Shown here: in pieces, positions 18,145-27,733 of the stretch
Position numbering within the stretch: position 1 is the stretch's first letter
Layout of the letters: every line of letters starts with the position of its first letter
Assembly: GCA_903642215.1 (NCBI GenBank)
Contig: CAHJWG010000001.1
Span: 1-64,000 of the forward strand
Source: Sphingobacteriaceae bacterium
GTDB lineage: Bacteria > Bacteroidota > Bacteroidia > Sphingobacteriales > Sphingobacteriaceae
Length of the DNA: 64,000 bases
Direction of reading: 5' to 3'
Notes under the pieces: generated by a model
Database searches by the model: none
Seen by the model: only the letters and a program-made list of their open reading frames with translations
Told to the model about the DNA's origin: nothing
Position numbers and translations under genes: made by a program

Positions 18145-18870
18145 ATGGAAAAATTACAAGGAAAAGTAGCACTGGTAACCGGAGGCGCGCAAGGGCTTGG
18201 CCAGCAAATTTGTTTGCAGCTGGCAGAAGCTGGCGCAACCGTTATTGCAGGCGATATCCAGGAAACAAAAGCGGCCGGAACCGTTAAAACAATTACCGAA
18301 AAAGGCGGCAAAGCGGTTGCCATGCACTTGGATGTAAGCAGCGAAGAATCTGTAAAAGAAACGATTAGCAAAATTAAAAGCGAATACGGAAGATTGGATA
18401 TTCTGGTAAATAACGCTGGCATCGACTTTACAAAATCAATCCAGGAACTATCTGTTTCTGAGTGGGATGCTGCGTTTTCGGTTAATTTACGCGGTCCGTT
18501 CCTAATGTCTAAATACAGCATGGAAGTAATGTCCGAACAAAAATCCGGCAATATCATCAACATTGTAAGCACGGCTTCTTTACGCGCCTGGACGGAAGCT
18601 TCCGTTTACCATGCTTCCAAATGGGGTTTACGCGGATTTAGCCACGCACTTTTTACTGAAGCACGCAAAGTAAACGTAAAAGTTACCGCAGTAATTGCCG
18701 GCGGGATGAGCACACCGTTTCTACTGGACCGTTTCCCGGATATTCCGCCGCAAAATCTACAGGATCCAAAAAACGTAGCTACTAAAATTCGTTATATTAT
18801 TGAAGATGATACCGATACGGTTGTGCCGGAAATTCTTATCTTGCCTTTAATGGAAACCAGCTGGCCGTAA
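18145..18870 (+). CDS. Short-chain dehydrogenase/reductase (3-oxoacyl-ACP reductase-like)
   Basis: A 241-residue classical SDR: cofactor loop VTGGAQGLGQQIC, NNAG motif (LVNNAGIDFTKS), catalytic Ser in NIVSTASLRAW and catalytic YHASK. It resembles FabG-like and YgfF-like reductases, and the C-terminal EDDTDTVVPEILILPL is a common ending of bacterial SDRs that act on sugar or acyl substrates. It lies between a glycosyltransferase and hldE on the same strand, so a role in surface-sugar modification is possible but not shown. Confidence 0.88.
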   Translation: MEKLQGKVALVTGGAQGLGQQICLQLAEAGATVIAGDIQETKAAGTVKTITEKGGKAVAMHLDVSSEESVKETISKIKSEYGRLDILVNNAGIDFTKSIQELSVSEWDAAFSVNLRGPFLMSKYSMEVMSEQKSGNIINIVSTASLRAWTEASVYHASKWGLRGFSHALFTEARKVNVKVTAVIAGGMSTPFLLDRFPDIPPQNLQDPKNVATKIRYIIEDDTDTVVPEILILPLMETSWP

Positions 18871-18893
18871 ATTAGCCGGTAAAAGAAGCAGCT

Positions 18894-18978
18894 TGTCATG
18901 CTGAACTTGTTTCGGTATCTTATCAGAAAGGAGATTAGTATTCATCCTAAGATATCCCGAAACAAGTTCGGGATGACA
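18894..18978. repeat. Intergenic palindromic repeat, copy A
   Basis: TGTCATGCTGAACTTGTTTC near 18894 faces CCGAAACAAGTTCGGGATGACA-type sequence ending at 18978, giving an imperfect 28-base inverted repeat. The same pattern occurs at 22962-23044. Similar GAACTTGTTTC palindromes are common between genes in Sphingobacteriaceae. Confidence 0.75.
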
Positions 18979-19016
18979 ATTTTTAATTTTACAGCCCTAA
19001 ACAAAAAAATAACAGC

Positions 19017-20504
19017 ATGAGCAGGAACAGGCACGAACACGTTATGGATCGGTTTAACCGGTTAAAAGTATTGGTTATCGGCGATTTGGTAATGGATATT
19101 TACATGAAAGGCGAAAGTTTCAGGCTTTCGCCCGAAGGCCCGGTTCCGGTCGTAACCATTTCCAGTCAGGAAGAAATTCCGGGCGGTGCAGCAAATGCGG
19201 CTATCAACCTAAAAGCTTTAGGCGCACAAGTGAGTTTTCTGGCTTTAAGCGGAGATGACGAAAACGCAGACAAAGCTTGTGATGCGATGCAGCTGGCCGG
19301 GATTAATTGCGATGCCATTGTGCGCGAACCTTTCCGGAAAACGGTTACCAAAACGCGGCTTGTTTCTAACGGGCAACTGTTAAGCCGTTTTGATTGCGGT
19401 TCGCAAAATCCGCCTTCTGCTGATTCTGAACAAAAGATTTTTAAGTATCTGCAGGATAATTATCACCTTTTTGATGCTGTTGTTTTAGGAGATTACAAAG
19501 CCGGATTATTTACGCCGGCTTTGATAGAATTTTTACAGCAGATGCAGCAAAAATCGCCTGTTTATATGGCACTGGATTCTAAAAATCTGCCTTTATTTAC
19601 ACCGCTGCAGCCTTCGGTTGTAAAACCGAATTATATTGAAGCCATTAATTTATTGAACCTGCAATCGTTAACAAATAACCGGATTGAGCAGTTAAAAGAT
19701 TTCGGGCCAACTTTATACCGGCTAACCGGTGCCAAACATATTGCGCTTACCTTGGATGAAGAAGGTTCCATGATATTTGAAAACGGAGAATTTATACACC
19801 ATACGCCGGCTATTACAGTAGAAAACCCGCATGTAGTTGGTGCAGGCGATACTTTTATCAGCACGTTTACCTTAGCCCAATGTTCCGGTGCAGATAGTAT
19901 CGAAGCAGCCGAACTGGCAACGGCGGCAGCAACGGTTGCCATCCGCAAATCAACAACTGCGCCTTGCTATTTTTCAGAATTGAAAGCGTTTTTTTCCACG
20001 CAGGATAAATATGTTTCCGATGCGCAGGAACTGGAAGAATTGTGCAGGTTTTATAAGCAGCAAGGGAAAAATATCGTGTTTACGAACGGCTGTTTTGATA
20101 TTTTGCATTCCGGCCACGTTAGTTATTTAAACCAGTCTAAAAATTATGGAGATGTATTGATCGTCGGGTTAAATAATGACGAAAGTATACGGCGTTTAAA
20201 AGGTTCTACCCGGCCGATTAATGAACTGACGGATCGTATTCTGGTACTTTCCGGCCTAAGTTCTATCGATCATATTGTGCCGTTTGGTTCTGCAGATGAT
20301 GATACACCTTCTGCATTAATTCGCGCAGCAAAACCACAATATTATATTAAAGGCGGAGATTATAACCTGCAAAATTTACCGGAGGCAAGTGTGGTAGAGG
20401 AAGTTGGCGGCCAGGTTGCTTTTATCCCGTTAGTGCCGGATCATTCTACAACTAATATGATCAAAAGGATTAATGCAGATGCAAAACTGGCTAAAGTAGT
20501 TTAA
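19017..20504 (+). CDS. hldE: Bifunctional heptose-7-phosphate kinase/heptose-1-phosphate adenylyltransferase
   Basis: A 495-residue fusion. Residues 1 to about 330 are a PfkB-type sugar kinase (VIGDLVMDIYMKG; EIPGGAANAAINLKALGA; catalytic VVGAGDTFISTF). The C-terminal part is a nucleotidyltransferase (FTNGCFDILHSGHVSYL, the HxGH-type site). Together these turn D-glycero-beta-D-manno-heptose 7-phosphate into ADP-heptose for the LPS core. ADP-heptose is also an innate-immune ligand of animals. HldE and the GT9 gene at 21824 suggest a heptose-containing glycan. GmhA, GmhB and HldD are not in the window. Confidence 0.95.
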   Translation: MSRNRHEHVMDRFNRLKVLVIGDLVMDIYMKGESFRLSPEGPVPVVTISSQEEIPGGAANAAINLKALGAQVSFLALSGDDENADKACDAMQLAGINCDAIVREPFRKTVTKTRLVSNGQLLSRFDCGSQNPPSADSEQKIFKYLQDNYHLFDAVVLGDYKAGLFTPALIEFLQQMQQKSPVYMALDSKNLPLFTPLQPSVVKPNYIEAINLLNLQSLTNNRIEQLKDFGPTLYRLTGAKHIALTLDEEGSMIFENGEFIHHTPAITVENPHVVGAGDTFISTFTLAQCSGADSIEAAELATAAATVAIRKSTTAPCYFSELKAFFSTQDKYVSDAQELEELCRFYKQQGKNIVFTNGCFDILHSGHVSYLNQSKNYGDVLIVGLNNDESIRRLKGSTRPINELTDRILVLSGLSSIDHIVPFGSADDDTPSALIRAAKPQYYIKGGDYNLQNLPEASVVEEVGGQVAFIPLVPDHSTTNMIKRINADAKLAKVV

Positions 20505-20549
20505 GTTTTCTGTTACTCAGACCGTAGGGAAAATTTTTTATCTGGCAAG

Positions 20550-20658
20550 TTATCATCCCGACGGAAGGAGGAATCTTCATCAAACTTAAAAGCTTATTCT
20601 TTTAAAGAAGAAGATCTCTCCTAACGTCGAGATTGTAAAACTTTGGTCGAAACGACAA
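20550..20658. repeat. Degenerate intergenic inverted repeat (CGACGAAGGAGAAATC type)
   Basis: Facing arms near 20554 (TCATCCCGACGGAAGGAG) and 20617-20655 (CTCTCCTAACGTCGAGAT, then GGTCGAAACGAC) form a weak palindrome flanking an AGCTT-centred hairpin. It resembles a widespread Bacteroidetes intergenic repeat but has decayed. It lies between hldE and the convergent GT2 gene. Confidence 0.5.
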
Positions 20659-20660
20659 AA

Positions 20661-20715
20661 TGCTTCTTTTATCAGCATAAAAATGATCAAGATTTTATAC
20701 CGGTAAAAGAAGCAT
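20661..20715. repeat. Inverted pair of the dispersed motif
   Basis: TGCTTCTTTTATCAGC at 20661 faces CGGTAAAAGAAGCAT at 20701-20715; the latter abuts the stop codon of the GT2 gene. Confidence 0.65.
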
Positions 20716-21516
20716 TTATTCTGCCTGCAGAAACTCTGGAACGTTGGTTTCCCGATTGGCTAAAGTGGTGGGCAATTCTAAATGATAACCGCCGGAAGGC
20801 AGCAAACCGCAGCCGCCAAATTTTTTCATCAGCTTTTGCTGCACGTAAACTTCCTCGCCGCAATGCTCTTCCGGAATCTGTTCCCAAAAGTTAAAGCCGC
20901 CAAAATCACGCAATTTTTGTGTATCGTATAAAACGCAACCTCCCACCCAGGCAATTTTATATTTCTGCTGATTAGCTGCGTTAATGTTTAATTTTTGCCC
21001 CACATGCAAAATATTGGCGGCATTATGCACCTCGTAACGCTGCCATTCTTTTGTGCCGGGTAATATGGTTTCCGGCTGAACAGGTTCATCCCAAAACTCA
21101 ATATGCTGCTGCTCAGGCCGGATAGAATTTTGGTAGCTTAAACCAATCGGCATCATGCCAACAAAAGCACAACTTTCTTCCTGCAAGGCTTTTACCATCC
21201 GGCTAAGCACGTTTGATTCCAAAATAATATCGTCATCCAAATAAAGCGAAAACTCGCTGCTGCTTTGATCCAGCAAAAACTGCCTTTGTTGCGCAATGCC
21301 TTTTTTAGGCAGGTTTTGCAGGAGTTTTAAAGGTGTTTGATGCAATTCGAAAATCCGCTTCAAGGTTTGTATAACGCCATTATCTGCAATAAAATCATCA
21401 CTTTGATCGGCTACAATTACTTCAAAATCTACAAAATCCTGGGCAGTTAATGCAGTAAGCGTGGCAGTTAACGCGGTAAGCCGGTTAAAGGTGGGGATAA
21501 GGACGGAAACTTTCAT
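20716..21516 (-). CDS. Family 2 glycosyltransferase
   Basis: A 266-residue GT-A enzyme: MKVSVLIPTFNRLTALTATL start, VIVADQSDDF nucleotide loop and the metal-binding triplet in FSLYLDDDIILESN. The end (ISGHC-like EEHCGEEVYVQQKLMKKFGG) carries the ED-type acceptor motif. Length matches simple inverting GT2 enzymes. It is convergent with hldE and probably adds a sugar to the envelope glycan; donor and acceptor are unknown. Confidence 0.9.
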   Translation of the reverse strand: MKVSVLIPTFNRLTALTATLTALTAQDFVDFEVIVADQSDDFIADNGVIQTLKRIFELHQTPLKLLQNLPKKGIAQQRQFLLDQSSSEFSLYLDDDIILESNVLSRMVKALQEESCAFVGMMPIGLSYQNSIRPEQQHIEFWDEPVQPETILPGTKEWQRYEVHNAANILHVGQKLNINAANQQKYKIAWVGGCVLYDTQKLRDFGGFNFWEQIPEEHCGEEVYVQQKLMKKFGGCGLLPSGGYHLELPTTLANRETNVPEFLQAE

Positions 21517-21823
21517 AAGGTTTGCTAATTCAAAAAAGTTTAGCTTTTGCTGATGATGCTCCGGTTACAACCAATAAAGTATTTTTTGTGCCGATAAAAT
21601 ATTCTAAAGGATGTTGATGGATAAAAAAGGTGCTTATATGCAGGTTCATGAGTTCAAAATTTGATTATTAAAATAGGTTTAATAACACATCATTTAGAAT
21701 GAACGGCTGTAAAAGGGATTTTTCGGATTGAAGTAATGATTAGTTATCTGCTTCTATAAATGTAAAAAACAAGAATCTTGTTTTCCTGATCAGGAATATT
21801 AACAGGAATGTATCCGAAAAGCT
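21517..21823. other. 307-base spacer with no recognisable feature
   Basis: AT-rich sequence between two minus-strand glycosyltransferase genes. No gene, terminator hairpin or copy of the repeat families is evident. It may hold the promoter of the downstream GT2 gene. Confidence 0.5.
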
Positions 21824-22951
21824 TTAGAGGAAATTTACAAAATCGATTGGTTCCGGTACGATGTTTTCGGGCCAGTTCCCGGTTTGCAGCAACAAATCCT
21901 GTGTGGCATCTTTCACTTGTTTCACCGTAATTTCATCAACAAAACAGGCAGCATGATTACAACTTCCGCCGGAAGGGAAAATAGCAGCCGGGCCAATTAC
22001 TCGCTGCCCGCAAAGCGGACAATTGACCGTAAAAGATATTAAAATGCGGTTTAACGAAACCGTAAACGGCATGCCCGTGATGGCGTTACTACACCAAAAA
22101 ATACCTACAGTTGGTGTTTTTAAAGCTCTGGCGAGGTGGATCGGGCCGGTATCATTGGCGATAACTACCTTAGAAACTGCTAATAAACCGGTCATCCCGG
22201 CAAGCGAAAGTTTACCGCATAAATTAAAAGCTCCCTGCTTTTGCCGGATATTTTGCCATACTTCTTTTACCACCTCATTTTCAAAATCGGTTCCGGTAAC
22301 AGCGATGTTAAATCCTGCGCTAATTAAATCATCGGCAACGGCAGCAAACATTTTTGCCGGCCATCTCCGGCGCATATCGGTAGCACCGGGATGGATAACG
22401 ATGAGTTTCTGATTTTTATAATCCGGCAAAACTGTGCTTAATTGCTGTAAATCCTGCGGCACAGATTCCCATTTTGGTTCGATGTTGGGTGTTTTTGCAC
22501 CGGCCAAAGCTACCATTTCCAAGTAACGCATCGGCTCGCTGAAATACAAAACGTAAGGAACTGAAATATCTACACCCGGCGCAACCGGTGCTTTTAACCC
22601 AATCGTTTTTTTTGCTCCTAAACGAAGCATAAAAGGATTAGAATTTTTGCCGCCGCCATGAAACTGAAAAGCCAGATCGAAGTTTTCGGCCTGCATTTCG
22701 GCAAAAAAATAATTGAGTTCTGCCTCATCAACCTGGTAATCATAAGCTGCGCCAACGCCGGGATATGGCGGTACCACAACCACACGATCAACATTACAAG
22801 GCCGGCCCGTCAGGTATTCGCGATGCCATTCTTTCCCCAGCAAAACAATTTCCACACCGGCGAAAGTATCTTTTAAAGCCTGCAGCGCGGGTAAAATAAA
22901 GATGAAATCACCCAGCGCATTGGCCCGTAAAATGGCTATTTTTCTAATCAT
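21824..22951 (-). CDS. Family 9 glycosyltransferase (heptosyltransferase-like)
   Basis: A 375-residue GT-B enzyme: ILRANALGDFIFILPALQAL start, the IVIHPGATDMRRRWPAKMFA sugar-nucleotide loop and VVIANDTGPIHLARALKTPT, the hallmark of ADP-heptose:LPS heptosyltransferases. The region after residue 310 carries a Cys cluster (NCPLCG; SGGSCNHAACF) that may bind a metal. With hldE 1.3 kb away, ADP-heptose is the likely donor. It is followed downstream by a GT2 gene on the same strand. Confidence 0.9.
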   Translation of the reverse strand: MIRKIAILRANALGDFIFILPALQALKDTFAGVEIVLLGKEWHREYLTGRPCNVDRVVVVPPYPGVGAAYDYQVDEAELNYFFAEMQAENFDLAFQFHGGGKNSNPFMLRLGAKKTIGLKAPVAPGVDISVPYVLYFSEPMRYLEMVALAGAKTPNIEPKWESVPQDLQQLSTVLPDYKNQKLIVIHPGATDMRRRWPAKMFAAVADDLISAGFNIAVTGTDFENEVVKEVWQNIRQKQGAFNLCGKLSLAGMTGLLAVSKVVIANDTGPIHLARALKTPTVGIFWCSNAITGMPFTVSLNRILISFTVNCPLCGQRVIGPAAIFPSGGSCNHAACFVDEITVKQVKDATQDLLLQTGNWPENIVPEPIDFVNFL

Positions 22952-22961
22952 GGCTAATAAT

Positions 22962-23044
22962 TGTCATCCTGAACTTGTTTCAGGATCTCTCGTGAAAAGT
23001 AACAAACCTTGCTTTTGAGATGCCGAAACAAGTTCTGCATGACA
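22962..23044. repeat. Intergenic palindromic repeat, copy B
   Basis: TGTCATCCTGAACTTGTTTC at 22962 faces GCCGAAACAAGTTCTGCATG ending at 23044. It matches the arms of the copy at 18894-18978 with a different centre. Confidence 0.75.
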
Positions 23045-23099
23045 AACTTTGTTGAAGCATAATCTACCCAAATACCAATACTGTTTTTACCTGATAAAA

Positions 23100-23543
23100 C
23101 TAATCTGCCGTACACAAACCAACCAGCTGCGCTGTAGCCAAAATATGTCCTTGCATTTTCTCAAATACAACGGTTTTATCGCTTTCCTTCGGGATATCCA
23201 GAACCGTGTTTAAGGCAACCAAACTGAACAAATAATGGTGTGTGCCGGAGAAATATTTAGGACAAGGGCCTTCGTAACCAAAACTTTTATTGTTGGCCAA
23301 ACCTTCTGTTGCACCTTCCGGGATTTCGTTTTGATTAACCTGCGTTACCGTTGGCGGAATGTTAAAAAGCAGCCAGTGAATCCAGGGCGTTGGCGTGGCA
23401 TCGGTATCTTCCAAAACTAAAATCAGGCTTTTCGTTCCTTCGGGAATATCTTCAAAAAACAGAGGCGGATTGATATTTTGATCCATGCAGGTAAATAAAA
23501 CAGGAATTTCCTGATTGGCTTCAAACGTACTTTTTAAAATCAT
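23100..23543 (-). CDS. YbhB/YbcL-family PEBP-like protein
   Basis: A 147-residue protein of the phosphatidylethanolamine-binding (PEBP/RKIP) fold, Raf-kinase-inhibitor-like family: DQNINPPLFFEDIPEGTKSL, the anion-pocket LEDTDATPTPWIHWLLFNIP and the GYEGPCPK motif with HHYLFSLVALN are all present. The bacterial members are cytosolic or periplasmic small-ligand proteins of unclear role. No signal peptide is seen. Its stop is preceded by a TACTGTTTTTACC copy of the dispersed motif. Confidence 0.93.
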   Translation of the reverse strand: MILKSTFEANQEIPVLFTCMDQNINPPLFFEDIPEGTKSLILVLEDTDATPTPWIHWLLFNIPPTVTQVNQNEIPEGATEGLANNKSFGYEGPCPKYFSGTHHYLFSLVALNTVLDIPKESDKTVVFEKMQGHILATAQLVGLCTAD

Positions 23544-23563
23544 GACTGGTTATTATGGTTGAA

Positions 23564-25456
23564 TTAAAATTTGGTGACTTTGTTTAATACTGTTTTTACC
23601 ACCGGTTTTTGGGTGATTCTGACAAATGGATTTTTCGCGGCCATTACTTTTTTAAAGAAAGTAATTAATTCTGGCATGTGTTCATCAAAACAAAACAGCA
23701 TCCGTTTTTCCCAAACATTTTGCCGGATTTGCTGCATTTTCTGCTTATTGCCCAGCTGAACGCCCAACTCTTTGGTATCGCTGAAAAATAAACCCAACCC
23801 GTGCTCCTTCACCAGCGATTGCATGGCCACAATATGGCCGGAATTATCGCGCTGCAACATCGGTAAACCGGCCAAAGCAAGCGTAGCAATCCGCGCCGGA
23901 TAATTGAGATCGTCCCAATTAGCACGCATCATTTCGCCTTCATTTTTACTTTCAAAAAAATGCAGCCAGCCGGCATCATACTGCGAAAACTCTTTTACCC
24001 AGTTTTCCTGCGTTACATTTGGGTGGATATGCAGATAACCCGGTGCCATTTTTTGCGTTTTGATAATCCATTCTTTCCATTGGCCGTGCGTAAAATCACC
24101 ATAAAAATGGAGATGGATTTTTTGTTCTGCCAGATCAACCACATTTTGTGGATGCAAACCGATCGGCCGGCCGGGCACAACGGTGTGCAGCTCTCCGTCC
24201 TGATTTGAAAGCAGCGGTGTTTGTTCCGTTTTAAACCATTCCCGTTTCGGCAAGTCGCCATCCAGAATCATGGTCGTGCTGTTTTTATCGGGTAAAAATT
24301 GGAGAAACCAATCACGCATTTCCGGGCTCGAATAAATCTGTGCATCAGAAAAACGGTGTAGATCGTATAATTCCGGCCATAAACCGTGTTCCATGCAAAT
24401 CAGCGGGCCTTCTTTAAAATGCCACACAAACGGGATTCCGGTATCGGCAAGCATCACTTCGCGTGCAAACGGAACAGCTTGCCAGTTTAACAAAGCGTAA
24501 ATGATATCGGGTTTGATTTCTGCAATTCGCTGCTGCCAGTTTTCGTACGGGATATCTTCCACGTTGCCGAAAGGCAGCGGGCCAACGGTGTTGTACCAGT
24601 ACGGGTCGCGCATCCATAAGCCGTAAAGCTGGTGGCCGGCCTCTTCAAAAGCCACAATCCGCTCGGCGTTGTAAGCCAGTTCGCCCACAATTACGATTTT
24701 TAATCCCTGCGGATCAACTTTGTTTTCATGCCGAAAGGGTTCGTAAAAACTGATCTCATCAATCAGGTTTCCCATCGTGGTATGGTAGCGCAACGGCTGG
24801 TTTACGTTATAATAAAGTTTGTACGGATTGATGCCGCCAAGCGGTTCGCGGATAATTTTGTATCGCTGCTGCGGATGATCAACCCACTCGCAAGTGATGT
24901 TTCCGGTTTGGGCAAATGCTCCTTTTAAGGCCAATTTATCCCAGAACATCCTATCCAGATCATCGGTAACTAATTCTGCCCGTTCCATCCAGTAATCATC
25001 GGTTTTTTTGTGGAGGCATTGCACTAATTGCAGCCAGAAACCATCCAACTTACCATCCGCATAACGATTATAATGATGGCGGATACCGGAAAAAGCCAGC
25101 ACGTTTTCCGGATTTTCATCCAGTTTTTCTGCTAATTGCTGTAAATGATCTGCGTAATAAACATCATCTGCGGGCAAATAAGCAATCAAAGGATATTTAG
25201 CTTGTTGTAAACCCTGATTAAGTGCGGCACCTAAACCGGTATTTTTTTCATTTTCGAAGTAATGAACCTGACTGTGATCAAAATAAGCCGAAACCATTTC
25301 TTTGGTATGATCGGTAGAACCATCATTAATAATGATCAGTTCCCAATTTGTAAAACGCTGTAATTTTAAACTTTCTATGGCACGGATGATAAAATTGGCC
25401 TGGTTATATACCGGCATTAAAACGGAAATACTTTGCTTAGAGTCATTTTCAGTCAT
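23564..25456 (-). CDS. Two-domain glycosyltransferase (GT2 plus GT4-like)
   Basis: A 630-residue protein. Residues 1 to about 250 are a GT2 domain (SVLMPVYNQANFIIRAIES; LIIINDGSTDHTKEM; AYLPADDVYYADHL). The remainder resembles a GT-B domain: KIVIVGELAYNAERIVAFEE, then GLHPQNVVDLAEQKIHLHFY and a C-terminal DDLNYPARIATLALAGLPML. Such fusions can make repeating glycans or add two sugars in turn. It lies on the same strand as the PEBP and GT9 genes. The second domain's assignment is less certain than the first. Confidence 0.85.
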   Translation of the reverse strand: MTENDSKQSISVLMPVYNQANFIIRAIESLKLQRFTNWELIIINDGSTDHTKEMVSAYFDHSQVHYFENEKNTGLGAALNQGLQQAKYPLIAYLPADDVYYADHLQQLAEKLDENPENVLAFSGIRHHYNRYADGKLDGFWLQLVQCLHKKTDDYWMERAELVTDDLDRMFWDKLALKGAFAQTGNITCEWVDHPQQRYKIIREPLGGINPYKLYYNVNQPLRYHTTMGNLIDEISFYEPFRHENKVDPQGLKIVIVGELAYNAERIVAFEEAGHQLYGLWMRDPYWYNTVGPLPFGNVEDIPYENWQQRIAEIKPDIIYALLNWQAVPFAREVMLADTGIPFVWHFKEGPLICMEHGLWPELYDLHRFSDAQIYSSPEMRDWFLQFLPDKNSTTMILDGDLPKREWFKTEQTPLLSNQDGELHTVVPGRPIGLHPQNVVDLAEQKIHLHFYGDFTHGQWKEWIIKTQKMAPGYLHIHPNVTQENWVKEFSQYDAGWLHFFESKNEGEMMRANWDDLNYPARIATLALAGLPMLQRDNSGHIVAMQSLVKEHGLGLFFSDTKELGVQLGNKQKMQQIRQNVWEKRMLFCFDEHMPELITFFKKVMAAKNPFVRITQKPVVKTVLNKVTKF

Positions 25457-25587
25457 GACTTGCTAAACTGCATTTTTATTTAATTGTTTGTTTGGCTTTC
25501 GGGGAAAAAGACGTGTTAATAATAAATTTTATCGTGTATAATTTTGAAGCGAAGAGCTAAAAAAGATCGGTAAAAACAGTATCGATA

Positions 25588-26481
25588 TCAACGCAAAGTT
25601 TTTCTGGCGGCCATCGAATCGCTGATTTTGCAACCTAAACCAGCCACAACTGCATAACCATACATAGCTACCGCTTTAAGCGTGCCTTCGTGCTTTTTAA
25701 AAGTCCATATATCTTTTAAAAATTCCGGATAATTTTTACCGTTAAGCTGATCAAAAGCAACAGAAATAGTTGGCGTTAAAGAATGGGCGGTGTGCCATAA
25801 CCCAAACGGAATAAACAGCGTTTCGCCGGCACTTACGGTAAAAGTTATGGGCGTTGCCTGCTTAAATTTAGGGAACTTTTCGTAATCCGGTTCAAAAATA
25901 TTTATCTCAGACCTCCAGGAATCATTTGGGTTCGGATACAAATATTCTTCCTGTCCGCGCGGAAAAACCGTAAACTGTTTATCACCATATAATTGTGTAA
26001 TCCAAGCATTTAAATGATAAAAATCTAAGTGTAAATACGGGAACTTCCCTCCCGGCCCGCCAATAAACAACTCAATCGCGTTTCCCCAGTTTCCTACGTT
26101 AAACAGCTTATTATCAAACCAGTTAGGTTGCGCATAATTCATCCCGATCGGGCTGATTAAAGGTAAAAGCTCTGGCAGCTGCTCCGTAATATTGTATTTA
26201 CACGGATACGGCGCAGGTTTTTCGGCAGTGCTGGTTTCTACCATATCCATCACCTGCTGCATGGTATATTCCCGGCCTTTTACAACCGTTTTGCGGTCGG
26301 CATAATGCTGCCGAAACCAATCAGGGGTAAATAATCCGTTTGCTTTCCAAATGCTGGCCGCTTTTTTAAAAACCAGCGGAACGCCCGGAAGATAATGTTC
26401 TTCCATAAATTCCTGATAAGAAATAGCACCTTTTTTTTGAATTTCCATTGCTGCTGCCGTAAGGTTTTCCGGTTTACGCAA
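25588..26481 (-). CDS. JmjC/cupin-like domain protein
   Basis: A 297-residue cupin_8/JmjC-like protein. The facial-triad candidates are the HLDFYHLN region (His and Asp) and a distal His in FIPFGLWHTAHSL; WITQLYGDKQFTVFP and the GETLFIPFG motif fit this fold. Family members are Fe(II)/2-oxoglutarate hydroxylases of proteins or small molecules. The N-terminal sequence (LTAAAMEIQKKGAISYQEFM) is typical of bacterial JmjC relatives that pair with glycosyltransferase clusters. The substrate is unknown. Confidence 0.87.
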   Translation of the reverse strand: MRKPENLTAAAMEIQKKGAISYQEFMEEHYLPGVPLVFKKAASIWKANGLFTPDWFRQHYADRKTVVKGREYTMQQVMDMVETSTAEKPAPYPCKYNITEQLPELLPLISPIGMNYAQPNWFDNKLFNVGNWGNAIELFIGGPGGKFPYLHLDFYHLNAWITQLYGDKQFTVFPRGQEEYLYPNPNDSWRSEINIFEPDYEKFPKFKQATPITFTVSAGETLFIPFGLWHTAHSLTPTISVAFDQLNGKNYPEFLKDIWTFKKHEGTLKAVAMYGYAVVAGLGCKISDSMAARKTLR

Positions 26482-26518
26482 AACCGGTTGTTAAGTTTTA
26501 AGACTTGATTTTAGCTGA

Positions 26519-26573
26519 TGCTTCTTTTACCGCCTAAAAAATGGCATGCTGGATTTACAGGATAAAAGAAGCC
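26519..26573. repeat. Inverted pair of the dispersed motif
   Basis: TGCTTCTTTTACCGCC at 26519 faces GGATAAAAGAAGCC at 26560-26573 in the divergent spacer between the JmjC-like and Tat-SDR genes. Confidence 0.6.
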
Positions 26574-26703
26574 TGATTTCTATAAGTTTTTATTGTAAAG
26601 GAATGGGGCAGGATAATATCAATACTACAAATTATTTAAAACCAACTACAAAAACATCAGTTATTTAATTACTAATTAAATACAGTAAAAACATTAAATC
26701 ACC

Positions 26704-27711
26704 ATGAACGAAAATGATAAAATTACCCGGCGTAAAGTAATTACCGGTATCGGGGCAGGTTTAGCCGCAGCGGCAGTTTCACCGGTTTTTGGCAGTTCAG
26801 AAACTTTGCCTGCTGCATCCGCAGCACCGGCAGGCTTGCAGGATCCAACTTCTAAATATCCAAAACCGCCGTTTAAAGGCCAGTCTCAGCCTTGGCCGGG
26901 TTTGGTAAGCCAGATGGATCCAAGGCCGGATCACGGCGAAACCAGTTATAAAGGTTCCGGCCGTTTAGCAGGCCGAAAAGCATTGATTACAGGCGGAGAC
27001 TCCGGAATGGGCCGGGCAGCAGCCATTGCTTATGCACGCGAAGGTGCGGATGTAGCCATTAATTATTACCCGTCGGAAGAATCGGATGCGAAGGAAGTTA
27101 TTGCGCTGATTAAGGCAGAAGGCCGGAAAGCGATAGCCATCCCCGGAGATTTACGCGATGAAGCGTTTTGCCAGAAATTAGTTGCAGAAGCAATACGCGG
27201 CCTTGGCGGGTTGGATATTTTGGTAAGCAATGCCGGCCGCCAGCAAGCGCATGCCTCTATCCTGGATATTTCATCAGAGCAGTTTGACTGGACGATGAAA
27301 ACCAATATTTATGCGCCTTTCTGGATTATTAAAGCGGCATTACCACACATGCAGCCCGGCTCGGTAATTATCGGAACAACATCCGAACAAGCATATGATC
27401 CGTCCCCGGATTTGTATGATTATGCACAAACAAAGGCAGCTACCATGAATTTTGTGAAATCATTAGCAAAACAACTTGGGCCAAAAGGGATCCGCGTTAA
27501 CGGCGTAGCACCAGGGCCAATCTGGACGCCTTTACAAGTTAGCGGCGGCGCAACCCAGGAAAAACTGAAAATGTTTGGTGGCCAAACACCTATCGGAAGG
27601 CCGGGCCAGCCAGCAGAGTTGGGTTCTATTTACGTGCAGCTGGCAGCAAGTGATGCCAGTTATGCTACCGGGCAGGTTTATGGTTCTGCAGGCGGGGCCG
27701 GGCAGCCATAA
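26704..27711 (+). CDS. Tat-exported short-chain dehydrogenase (YghA-like)
   Basis: A 335-residue SDR whose N-terminus is a twin-arginine signal (TRRKVITGIGAGLAAAAV), so it may be exported folded. The enzyme core follows: LITGGDSGMGRAAAIAYARE, the SNAG motif (ILVSNAGRQQAHAS), Ser in GTTSEQAYD and catalytic YAQTK. It matches the YghA/general-stress SDR group (also called glucose/ribitol dehydrogenase family). The start at 26704 follows an A/T-rich leader. It ends at a bidirectional hairpin terminator. Confidence 0.9.
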   Translation: MNENDKITRRKVITGIGAGLAAAAVSPVFGSSETLPAASAAPAGLQDPTSKYPKPPFKGQSQPWPGLVSQMDPRPDHGETSYKGSGRLAGRKALITGGDSGMGRAAAIAYAREGADVAINYYPSEESDAKEVIALIKAEGRKAIAIPGDLRDEAFCQKLVAEAIRGLGGLDILVSNAGRQQAHASILDISSEQFDWTMKTNIYAPFWIIKAALPHMQPGSVIIGTTSEQAYDPSPDLYDYAQTKAATMNFVKSLAKQLGPKGIRVNGVAPGPIWTPLQVSGGATQEKLKMFGGQTPIGRPGQPAELGSIYVQLAASDASYATGQVYGSAGGAGQP

Positions 27712-27733
27712 TTTTTACATACTGTTTTTACCC

